Shown piece after piece: positions 36,325 through 44,359 of a stretch of 64,000 bases of DNA. This DNA comes from PNNG01 sp046291695 (lineage in GTDB: Bacteria; Bacteroidota; Bacteroidia; UBA7662), in NCBI GenBank assembly GCA_046291695.1, contig JBKBSO010000001.1:186001-250000 (forward strand). Reading direction: 5' to 3'. The notes below the pieces were generated by a model. The model made no database searches. It was not told the DNA's origin and was given only the letters and a program-made list of their open reading frames with translations. Positions within the stretch are counted from its first letter, which is position 1; each line of letters opens with the position of its first letter. Both the position numbers and the translations under genes were made by a program.

Positions 36325-37588
36325 GATTCAGGAAATGGTGGGTATCATTAAAAACAGCCTTAATGGGGCCCTTCAGCTTCTTTCCAACAAAGGGGTTGTT
36401 GATGCCTTTGGTTTTAAAGCCCGTTTTCGCTGGTTCAAAGGTGGCTTTTCGATCGAAAACGAGTAGATTGGCCCTCGCGCCATTGCTGATATTCGGAACG
36501 CTAAGGCCCAGCAATTGTGCTGGTTTGCTGTACATGGCATGCAATGCCTTTTCGAGTTCGGCTGCTTTAGGAAATGCCGTAACAACCACAGCGAGTGCCG
36601 TTTCGATGCCGGCGATGCCAAAGGCGGCCTGATCGAACTCTACAAATTTATGTTCGGTATCTTCAGGTTGGTGGTCGCTGCAAATCACATCGATGGTGCC
36701 ATCGAGCACTGCCTTACGTAAGGCTGCACGATGCGCTGGCGAACGTAAAGGGGGCATGGTTTTAAAATTAGTATCGAAGCTGGTAAGCTCCTCGTCGGTA
36801 AGTAACAAGTGATGTGCTGCTACCCCGCAACTGAGCGCCTTTCCTGATTTTTTGGCTTCTTTTATGAGCTCAACACCCGAAATGGTGCTGATTTTAGAAA
36901 AATGTAGACGCCCCATGCTGTAATCCAACAAGGCCAAATCGCGTGCTATCATCATCGACTCGGCCAATTCGGGAATACCGCGTAAGCCTAAACGGGTACT
37001 GACTTCACCCTCGTGCACTTGCCCCCCCTTACTTAAGTAGGTATCGCTGGGAAGCACCATCACCATTTTGCCGGTATGACGGGCATATTGCAAAGCTAGC
37101 AGCTGAGCACGGGTGTCTTGTACTGGTTTTTCGGCATTGGAATAAGCCGACACGCCAGCCTCTTCCATATCGAGCATTTCGGTAATTTCTTTGCCCTCTA
37201 AATTTTCGGTGAGCGCTCCGGCAACCAATACCTGTATTGGCGCATGGGCGGTTTTGCTGAGCATGGCTTTCACTTCACCTTTGGTTTGAACGACCGGTTG
37301 GGTATCGGGCTGCAAGAGTACGCGTGTAAATCCTCCGCGAAAAGCTGCTTCACAACCTGATTGCAAATCTTCTTTACTTTCCAAGCCGGGATCACGAAAG
37401 CTGGCGTAGGTATCTACCAGGCCCGGACAAACCCAAAGCTCTTCTCCCGTAATCAGCTCTGCCCCATCGTGCTTTAAATCTTCAGCGATTTCAATGATCC
37501 GTCCGTCTTGTATCCGGATGTCGGCAACCCGCTGGTGTAAGGCTGAGCCTTCTTGAATGATACGGGCCGATTTAATAAGAATATGCAT
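36317..37588 (-). CDS. Dihydroorotase-family protein lacking metal ligands (probably non-catalytic)
   Basis: A 423-residue amidohydrolase-fold protein homologous to class I dihydroorotase, the third enzyme of pyrimidine synthesis. The key zinc ligands are missing: the expected HxH after PGLVD is Tyr61-Ala-Ser63 (DTYASFRDPG); the DD of the next ligand region is Asn-Ala (SNAEKPV); the His in AHCED is Leu (VLPSD); and the His in CHIST is Lys (FSKIST). Only the late Asp (CSDHQPED, D305) remains. Non-catalytic dihydroorotase homologues are known in Pseudomonas, where they assemble with aspartate transcarbamoylase, so a structural or regulatory role is plausible. Start ATG 37588 overlaps the BatA stop by 1 base. 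The true PyrC must be elsewhere. Confidence 0.85.
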   Translation of the reverse strand: MHILIKSARIIQEGSALHQRVADIRIQDGRIIEIAEDLKHDGAELITGEELWVCPGLVDTYASFRDPGLESKEDLQSGCEAAFRGGFTRVLLQPDTQPVVQTKGEVKAMLSKTAHAPIQVLVAGALTENLEGKEITEMLDMEEAGVSAYSNAEKPVQDTRAQLLALQYARHTGKMVMVLPSDTYLSKGGQVHEGEVSTRLGLRGIPELAESMMIARDLALLDYSMGRLHFSKISTISGVELIKEAKKSGKALSCGVAAHHLLLTDEELTSFDTNFKTMPPLRSPAHRAALRKAVLDGTIDVICSDHQPEDTEHKFVEFDQAAFGIAGIETALAVVVTAFPKAAELEKALHAMYSKPAQLLGLSVPNISNGARANLLVFDRKATFEPAKTGFKTKGINNPFVGKKLKGPIKAVFNDTHHFLNHV

Positions 37589-39618
37589 CAAGGAAGGTAT
37601 TTTATAAGCAAGGTTTCGGTGAGCAAAAATATTAAAACTAATAGCAATAACCACTTCCAAAGCTGGCTTTGTTGTCCGGCTATTTGTAATTGCCCAGCCA
37701 TTTCAGCTTTTTTCACTTGCCATTGTTGCCAGCCTTTTTGTTCGCTAAGTTGCTCCAACTCTTCTTCTGACCAATAGCTTAAGATCGACTCTGCCAAATC
37801 GGCATTGAGGGCAACGGACTTGCCTGCTACAGCCCGGCCATCTTCAAAGATTTGGTAGTGCCCTGGGCTAAGTTCGCCGGAACGAATATCAAGCAGCAAA
37901 CGGTTCCCCTGCCGGCGAACCTCTGGCACATATTCCTGGCGTTGATTTCGAAGCGAAATCAAGCTCCGGTTGCTGAATTTATCGGCGGGGACCTGTATAC
38001 GTTCATCTTGACCCAATCTGTAGGCCAGCGCTTGCGTTTGTCCACTGAGCAAAGCAGCGCGATAAAACACAGGAACAAAAAGTGCATTTACCGGCAAGTC
38101 GGTCCAGCTTTGATCGGCCACACTGCCCATAAACAGCAGATTACCTTCTCCATGGGCGCGTCGTACCAGCCAGGGCATTTTGTTCCGAAGACGCATAATC
38201 ACACGATCATCGGCCAGTGGCTGGTAGTGATAATATTTACTCAATTTCGGCAAGCTTAAACGTTCGGGTAAAAAACTAAAGGTTTCTTGGAAAAGCTTGT
38301 CCTGCACATTAATTTCTGCTACTTCTTCCTGGGCCTCTACCATTGCCCCGAATGTGCCTCCTCCGAAAGTAGCCAATAGCTGATTGAAGGCTTCGGGGCT
38401 GCCTCCTTCGGCGGGCAAAAGCACCAAACTTGCACCCTGAGCTACTGCCGATTCCAAAGCCCCTATCAGACCCGAGCTGGGGAGCTCCTTTACTTCATAA
38501 AAAATGGCGTTATAAGCCGAAATAGCATTGTAATCGAGCCGATTTTCCGATTCCTGCTGGTAAAGCACAAAGTTGTCGTTTTCGAAAAGGGCTTTGAGGT
38601 AACGGTTGTGTGATCCACTGCTGATGTGTAAAAGGGGCAATTGATCTTGCACCTTAAGCTGCATGTACCATTGATTGTCGTACGGAAAATCCCGATCGTC
38701 TAAACTCAGCACTGCGCGGTAATTGCCGGCAGCGGTTAGGGTAAAATCGATGGTATCGGTAATCATGCCCCGGGCAGGAAGGTCGATGGTAGAAAGCCCT
38801 TTTTGAGCCTCATCGATCCGCAGGCTTACCCTTACCCCATTGGCCTCGCTGTTGCCACCATTGCGGATAACAAACACCAATCGGGCCAATTCTTTAGGGC
38901 GAAGCATGGGCTGCAAAAGCCAGCAGCTATCCACATATAAATTGGCCTGATTGCCGGCATTAAACTGCAATAATTGTAGAGGCAAACTCGGCTCCGCAGC
39001 TATGGCTGTGAGGGGCGATACGGTTTTTTGGAAATCGCTGAGCCAATACAGCCTGCTTTTATTACTTGCATGGCTACTATATATGAGGTCTTTTTGCCGT
39101 TCAAGAATCCGGTCGATAGCATTGCTCCTATCGGTTATTTGCAGCCCATCGATCGCATCTAAAAAAACATCGCGACTGAGCCAGCGTTGCGAGAGTGGGG
39201 ATAATTCGTGGCTTATGAGCTGAAAACGATCGTCGGGACGCGAAGCCAACGCCAGTGAACGGGCGGCCGTTTTTGCTTGTTCGAGCAGCACGCCCCCTGC
39301 ACCTTGGAGGCTCATACTCGGACTGTTGTCGATAAAAACGGCGTGGTGCGAAACGGTGCTCCCCTCCTGTTGTTGCTTTCCTCCGAACTGAGGCTGGGCA
39401 AAGGCCAACACCAACAAAGTGATGGCCAGCAAGCGACTCATTAGCACCAGAAGATGCTTCAGCTGACTTTTTCTACGGCTTTCTTCCTTTATTTCTTTGA
39501 GGAAACTAAGGTTACTGAACAATACCCTTTTGGAAGTACGAAAACTAAACAAATGCACCAAAATGGGCACCAGAAGCAGCAATAAGCCCCACAAGGCTCC
39601 AGGATTCGACCAACTCAT
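37588..39618 (-). CDS. BatA/vWA domain membrane protein
   Basis: A 676-residue inner-membrane protein. It starts with a BatA-type helix pair (WSNPGALWGLLLLLVPILVHLF, given as GALWGLLLLL; then MSRLLAITLLVLAFAQPQ near 60-77), followed by a von Willebrand factor A-like domain with FIDNSPSMS near 91-99 as a MIDAS motif (DxSxS) and ends in a C-terminal helix (LWKWLLLLVLIFLL). Such proteins are typical of Bacteroidota Bat-like loci, whose role is unclear. Its stop overlaps the dihydroorotase-like start by 1 base (TGATG). The frame extends to a TTG at 39627, but the ATG at 39618 is the conventional start. Confidence 0.88.
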   Translation of the reverse strand: MSWSNPGALWGLLLLLVPILVHLFSFRTSKRVLFSNLSFLKEIKEESRRKSQLKHLLVLMSRLLAITLLVLAFAQPQFGGKQQQEGSTVSHHAVFIDNSPSMSLQGAGGVLLEQAKTAARSLALASRPDDRFQLISHELSPLSQRWLSRDVFLDAIDGLQITDRSNAIDRILERQKDLIYSSHASNKSRLYWLSDFQKTVSPLTAIAAEPSLPLQLLQFNAGNQANLYVDSCWLLQPMLRPKELARLVFVIRNGGNSEANGVRVSLRIDEAQKGLSTIDLPARGMITDTIDFTLTAAGNYRAVLSLDDRDFPYDNQWYMQLKVQDQLPLLHISSGSHNRYLKALFENDNFVLYQQESENRLDYNAISAYNAIFYEVKELPSSGLIGALESAVAQGASLVLLPAEGGSPEAFNQLLATFGGGTFGAMVEAQEEVAEINVQDKLFQETFSFLPERLSLPKLSKYYHYQPLADDRVIMRLRNKMPWLVRRAHGEGNLLFMGSVADQSWTDLPVNALFVPVFYRAALLSGQTQALAYRLGQDERIQVPADKFSNRSLISLRNQRQEYVPEVRRQGNRLLLDIRSGELSPGHYQIFEDGRAVAGKSVALNADLAESILSYWSEEELEQLSEQKGWQQWQVKKAEMAGQLQIAGQQSQLWKWLLLLVLIFLLTETLLIKYLP

Positions 39619-39748
39619 CAGACTCAAAATTAAACCTATTCGGGCGGAGAAAGAAATGAAATTATTTGTTGATCCTCAAAAGCCTGCCATGATCACTTGG
39701 AGCATCCGCAAAAAACATCGTATTTTAGATTTCCTAAAGCCTAAATCG

Positions 39749-40231
39749 ATGCGAAAAATCGACAAACTTCTGCTTGAATATGGCGAAAGCCACCGCAACG
39801 CTACCAATAAAATGGTGCATTGGATTTGTGTGCCCCTGATAATGTTTAGTCTCATTGGTATACTATGGAACATACCGGTTGAGGGGCTTCGCTACATTTT
39901 AAATGCCCAAAATGTGATATGGGTAAATTGGGGTATGTTTTTCCTTATCGTCGCCGCTTTGTATTACGTTCGCTTGTCCTTTAGCTTTTTCATAGGTATG
40001 TTGTTCGTAGGCTTTGGCATTGCTGCAGGTAACAAAATCATTCACCGAATGGGTAGCGATGTGCATTTATGGATTTCGATAGGCATTTTTGTAGTGGCCT
40101 GGATTGGACAGTTCATCGGGCATAAAATTGAAGGCAAAAAACCCTCCTTTTTTAAAGACCTCCAGTTTTTACTTATCGGCCCGGCCTGGCTCATGCATTT
40201 CATTTTTAAAAAGGTAGGGATTTCATATTGA
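39749..40231 (+). CDS. Mpo1-like/DUF962 membrane protein
   Basis: A 160-residue membrane protein with four hydrophobic segments. The opening MRKIDKLLLEYGESHRN and the next NKMVHWICVPLI are the signature of the Mpo1/YGL010w (DUF962) family, whose yeast member is an iron-dependent dioxygenase acting in fatty-acid alpha-oxidation; the conserved His residues in ESHRN and VHWI are present. Family members usually begin at this Met. An ATG at 39656 (preceded by GGAG) would add 31 basic residues and is a real alternative. The stop codon overlaps the next start by 1 base (TGATG). Confidence 0.82.
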   Translation: MRKIDKLLLEYGESHRNATNKMVHWICVPLIMFSLIGILWNIPVEGLRYILNAQNVIWVNWGMFFLIVAALYYVRLSFSFFIGMLFVGFGIAAGNKIIHRMGSDVHLWISIGIFVVAWIGQFIGHKIEGKKPSFFKDLQFLLIGPAWLMHFIFKKVGISY

Positions 40232-42078
40232 TGCGGTATTTAAGCTGTGGTTTGCTGCTGCTGCTTTTATTTGGCTGCAAATCTCAATCTTCTGAATCAT
40301 ACTACCGATACGACCCCCATTCGGCTTCACGGCCCAACGATGCGGTGGCTACGCATTTGCATTGGTCGGGAAAAATCGATTTTGAAGCCCAACGAATTGA
40401 GGCAACTGCCCGCTGGCAAATTAAAGTCAATCAAGGTGTTAGAGAAATCATTTTCGATACCGATGAGCTTGAAATCATTGAGATTAGTTTAAACGACCAA
40501 CAAGCTACCCTTTGGCGAATGGGTGAAAAACAGCCTTTTATCGGGAGTGCACTGGTAATAGATGTTGATGAAAGTACGCAGTTTGTAAACATCCGCTATC
40601 GTACCCATCCCGATGCCAAAGCATTACAATGGCTTGCTCCACAGCAAACCCTCGGACAAGCCCATCCTTTTTTGTTCACGCAAGGACAAGCGGTACTAAC
40701 GCGCTCTTGGTTGCCTTGCCAAGACAGTCCGGGTATACGCTTTAGTTTCGAAGCCCAGGTGCAAGTGCCGCCCGGGTTATTTGCCTTGATGAGTGCGGCA
40801 AATCCGAAGCAACATGAAGAAAACGGCATTTACCGATTTTCTAATAAGCACCCCATTCCGGCCTATTTGTTTGCATTGGCCGTGGGCGACATCACCTATA
40901 AACCTTATGATGCCCGTTCAGGTGTGTATGCCGAACCCGGCATGTTGACAAAAGCCTGGCATGAATTCAGCAATTTACCTGCCATGATCAAAGCGGCCGA
41001 AGAGCTATACGGTCCTTATCCCTGGGATCGGTATGACGTGTTGGTGCTGCCGCCCAGCTTCCCTTTCGGAGGTATGGAAAATCCCATGCTGATGTTCGCT
41101 ACGCCCAGCATTATCAGCGGCGACCGCAGCCTCACCAACCTGATTGCGCATGAATTGTCGCACAGCTGGTCGGGAAACTTGGTCACCAATGCCAGTTGGA
41201 ATGATTTCTGGGTCAATGAAGGCTTTACCACCTACATCGAGCGACGTATAATCGCAGCCATACATGGACAGGATTATGCCGATATGTTGGGTAGTTTGGG
41301 GAATCAGGATTTGGAGCAAACCATTGAACAGCTTCGCGACAGGCCCGAGCTTACACGATTGAAATTAGCCCTCGAAGGAAAAAATCCGGATGATGCCCTC
41401 AACCGCATCCCCTACCAAAAAGGTTTTGCTTTTTTAGATATGCTTGAACGCGAAGTGGGACAAGAGCGCATGGATGCTTTTGTGAAAAAGAATTATGATA
41501 CGCATGCCTTTGCGAGTATGAATACCGAAGATTTTATTGCCTTTTTGAAATTTAACTTATTAGACGAAGCGCAAATGGAACGGCTAAAAGTGCATGATTG
41601 GATCTATGGAGAAGGTTTGCCCATGAATTACCAGCCCAAGGTTTCGAGCCGCTTTATGCAAGTAGATGAGGTGGTTCACGACTTCAAACAGGGCACCGCT
41701 GTATTGGCATTACCTACCGCGGGTTGGTCAACTTATGAATGGATTTATTTTCTCAGGAAAATCAGTGCTTTTGTTGAAACCAAGCAACTTGCCTTACTTG
41801 ACAAGCATTTGGGTTTTTCGAAAAGTGGCAATTCGGAATTGCAGTTAAATTGGTTTTTGCTCTGCATTGAAAAATGCTTTGATGAGGCCATACCAGACAT
41901 CGAAAACTACTTGGCAAGCATTGGCCGCAGAAAATTGGTCGTGCCCTTATTTACCGCCTTGTACAAACGTACCGATACACGTGAATACGCGCATCAATTG
42001 TATTTACAATTGCGGCCGGGTTATCATCAAGTAACAAGTCATACTTTAGATCAATTATTTGGTTTAGCATTGGATTGA
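40231..42078 (+). CDS. M1-family metallo-aminopeptidase, lipoprotein
   Basis: A 615-residue zinc aminopeptidase attached to the envelope by a lipid: signal peptide and lipobox LLFGC (Cys ~16). The substrate-binding GGMENPM (GAMEN-type) lies near 280, and the zinc motif is HELSHSW with the third ligand Glu in NEGFTTYIE (HExxH-x18-E). The C-terminal helical domain resembles leukotriene-A4-hydrolase-like M1 enzymes (leukotriene A4 hydrolase C-term style), not the longer PepN. It probably trims peptides in the periplasm or at the surface. Stop-start overlap with the Mpo1-like gene makes a two-gene operon. Repeat copy A begins right after. Confidence 0.92.
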   Translation: MRYLSCGLLLLLLFGCKSQSSESYYRYDPHSASRPNDAVATHLHWSGKIDFEAQRIEATARWQIKVNQGVREIIFDTDELEIIEISLNDQQATLWRMGEKQPFIGSALVIDVDESTQFVNIRYRTHPDAKALQWLAPQQTLGQAHPFLFTQGQAVLTRSWLPCQDSPGIRFSFEAQVQVPPGLFALMSAANPKQHEENGIYRFSNKHPIPAYLFALAVGDITYKPYDARSGVYAEPGMLTKAWHEFSNLPAMIKAAEELYGPYPWDRYDVLVLPPSFPFGGMENPMLMFATPSIISGDRSLTNLIAHELSHSWSGNLVTNASWNDFWVNEGFTTYIERRIIAAIHGQDYADMLGSLGNQDLEQTIEQLRDRPELTRLKLALEGKNPDDALNRIPYQKGFAFLDMLEREVGQERMDAFVKKNYDTHAFASMNTEDFIAFLKFNLLDEAQMERLKVHDWIYGEGLPMNYQPKVSSRFMQVDEVVHDFKQGTAVLALPTAGWSTYEWIYFLRKISAFVETKQLALLDKHLGFSKSGNSELQLNWFLLCIEKCFDEAIPDIENYLASIGRRKLVVPLFTALYKRTDTREYAHQLYLQLRPGYHQVTSHTLDQLFGLALD

Positions 42079-42094
42079 GGGTTGGGAGCTAACT

Positions 42095-42600
42095 GCGTTT
42101 AATAGCCTCACCCTTTATCCCCCTCCAGAGGAGAGGGTCAGTCATGGCTCATTCCGTGTTGATTGCTTGGTAAAAATCAATGTGATTTAATCGCATTGTG
42201 GTGCGCTAAGCCTAACACCGCTAGGTATGGACTTCTGCTTCGACTTCAGCCTTCATGCTTTGTTCGGGCCTCACCTCCTCGAAGATGCTGCCCGACAGCG
42301 TCATTACAGCCCCTCTCCGGCCTCATCCGCTTATCCTTCTCCAAAGGAGAAGGACGCTCGCTTCTCAGAACGCTTCAGTTTATTAAAAACCTCAATAATT
42401 TTCAATCCGCACTGTGTGATTTATTACCGCTACGCGGGCGAGGGACGCTTGCCTGCGTTAGGTGTGTAGCAATTGATAGCAACCATGGGAATTGGTCGCG
42501 TTGTAATGAGCTAAACCCAACACTGTAAGATTTTGCGGTGTTAGACTTCGGCTTTATCCTTCAACTTTACTCTTCACTCTTCAGTCCAGACTTCCCTTTT
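42095..42600 (+). repeat. Non-coding mosaic repeat, copy A
   Basis: The 520-base gap between the M1 peptidase and phoH carries no credible gene but contains a repeat. Its core (42268-42451) recurs inverted at 53362-53536, differing by eye at about 10 of 172 positions. It includes a perfect hairpin TCCTTCTCC-AAA-GGAGAAGGA (42334-42354) and a CCTCCAGAGGAGAGGG near 42122. A second module (42141-42240) matches 44212-44310 in copy B. The tail module (…GTTAGACTTC…CTTCACTCTTC) occurs within A near 42205 and 42520-42575. The ORFs of ~80-120 codons crossing it follow no known protein. Confidence 0.8.
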
Positions 42601-42606
42601 CCTTTT

Positions 42607-43953
42607 CTACAGCAATTCATTCGCCAGATTCGCCAAATCCGACCGTTCTCCTTTTTCAAGGGTTACGTGAGCAAACAGGCTTTGTCCTTTGAGCCGTTCG
42701 ATGAGATACGACAGTCCATTCGATTGTGCATCGAGGTAGGGCGTATCAATTTGGTTGATGTCGCCGGTGAAGATGATTTTGGTACCCTCTCCTGCCCGTG
42801 TAATGATTGTTTTGACTTCGTGTGGGGTGAGGTTTTGGGCTTCATCTACAATAAAACAGATGTTTGAAAAACTTCGTCCCCGGATGTAGGCAAGGGGTGT
42901 GATGGTGAGTTTTTCTTGCTGCACCAGTTCATTGATTTTTTGGTAATCCTTATCGCTTTCGTTAAATTGATGTTGAATGAATTTAAGGTTATCCCAAAGG
43001 GGCTCCATATAGGGGTTAAGTTTCGATTTGATATCCCCTGGCAAATAGCCAATATCTTTATTACTCAAAGGGACAATTGGGCGGGCGAGATAGAGTTGTT
43101 TGTAATAGCGACGTTGTTCGAGGGCACCGGCGAGGGCCAGCAGGGTTTTGCCGGTACCGGCAATGCCTTGTAAAGTAACCAATCGAATTTGCTCCGATAA
43201 AACGGCATGCATGGCAAAGGCTTGTTCGGCATTACGTGGTTTGATGCCATAAGCCAGGCGTTTTTCAACCTTTTCGAGGCGACCGTCGAAGGCATTATAA
43301 AAAGCTAAAACAGAATCCTTGCCGTTTCGCAAAATAAAGTATTGGTTGGGTGTAGCGTCAACCAGGCCGACATCTTCGGGCATACAAAAGCCATCTTGGT
43401 AGAAGCGGTCAATGACTTCGGAAGATATGCCGGCGATCACATTTTTACCGGTATAAATATCGTCGAGGTTTTTGATTTTGCCGTAGCGATAATCTTCGGC
43501 ATCGAGTCCAAGGGCTTTGGCTTTCAGCCTTAAGTTCACGTCCTTGGTTACCAATATCACTTTTTTATCCCCGAAATTTTCCTTTAGATAGAGGGCACTG
43601 TTGAGGATGCGGTGATCGGCTTTGCGTTCGCCGAAAATTTTTTGGGCATCGAGGGTAGCGTCTTCGTGCATTTCTACATGAAACCGGCCGCCTTCAGCAT
43701 TTCCCAGCGAAATCCATTCCTGCAAGCTATGGTCTTCTGATAGTTTGTCGATGAAGCGGATGAACTCACGGGCTTCAAAATTCAGGCTATCGTTGCCTTT
43801 TTTAAACTGATCCAGTTCCTCGAGTACCGTAATGGGTATAGCCACATCATGCTCGTGAAAGTTGTTGATGGAATTATGATCGTGCAAGATCACGGACGTA
43901 TCGAGCACAAATATTTTTTTTTCTTTAGAAGCAGAAGCTGTGCGTTTAGCCAT
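42607..43953 (-). CDS. PhoH-family ATPase with N-terminal PIN domain
   Basis: A 448-residue cytoplasmic protein with an N-terminal PIN ribonuclease-like domain (KKIFVLDTSVILHD at ~12-25, an acidic Asp at its start, LEELDQFKKG and the later DHRILNSALYL) and a C-terminal PhoH P-loop ATPase domain with Walker A GIAGTGKTLLALAGA near 260 and Walker B ICFIVDEAQNLTP. PIN-PhoH (PhoH2) proteins act as RNA helicase/ribonucleases in other bacteria. It is flanked on both sides by repeat copies A and B and is apparently monocistronic. Confidence 0.92.
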   Translation of the reverse strand: MAKRTASASKEKKIFVLDTSVILHDHNSINNFHEHDVAIPITVLEELDQFKKGNDSLNFEAREFIRFIDKLSEDHSLQEWISLGNAEGGRFHVEMHEDATLDAQKIFGERKADHRILNSALYLKENFGDKKVILVTKDVNLRLKAKALGLDAEDYRYGKIKNLDDIYTGKNVIAGISSEVIDRFYQDGFCMPEDVGLVDATPNQYFILRNGKDSVLAFYNAFDGRLEKVEKRLAYGIKPRNAEQAFAMHAVLSEQIRLVTLQGIAGTGKTLLALAGALEQRRYYKQLYLARPIVPLSNKDIGYLPGDIKSKLNPYMEPLWDNLKFIQHQFNESDKDYQKINELVQQEKLTITPLAYIRGRSFSNICFIVDEAQNLTPHEVKTIITRAGEGTKIIFTGDINQIDTPYLDAQSNGLSYLIERLKGQSLFAHVTLEKGERSDLANLANELL

Positions 43954-44019
43954 AGAGAGGTTGATGTGATTGATGGTTTAAAGTAGCCCAAAAGCAATGG
44001 TAAATGCAAGCAGGACTTT

Positions 44020-44350
44020 TACACGGCTTTGTGCAAAACTTTTTGCTCGCTGGCGCTCATGGAGAATGCACTTTGTGCTCGTTGGGGGCCTCACCCCAAC
44101 CCCTCTCCAAAGGAGAGGAGAGCCTGGTTCTTGGAACGCAAGAAGTATTTATAAAAAATAAAGCTTTATTCCGCTCAATGCTGTTTATTACCGCTACGTG
44201 GGAGATGGACGGTCATGACTCACTCCGTATTGATTCCTTGGCAAAAATCAGTGTAATATAATCGCTACATGGTGATCTAAGCTCTTAAACACAAGATTTT
44301 ACAGCGTTAGACTTCCACTTCTCCTTCAACCTCACACTTCAATCTTCACT
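44020..44350 (+). repeat. Non-coding mosaic repeat, copy B
   Basis: The ~400-base gap upstream of phoH and downstream of the 7TM-HD gene contains a shorter, diverged copy: CCTCACCCC, hairpin CCTCTCC-AAA-GGAGAGG (44102-44118), TTTATTACCGCTACG, the GTCATG-ACTCACTCCGT module (44212-44310) shared with A, and the CTTCAATCTTCACTCTTC tail. It lies in the same orientation as A. It has no credible reading frame. Confidence 0.75.
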
Positions 44351-44359
44351 CTTCAGACT

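Noticed and set aside
42163..42528. ORF of about 120 codons in repeat copy A
   Set aside because: It lies in a repeat whose other copies do not keep the frame, so it is not a gene.
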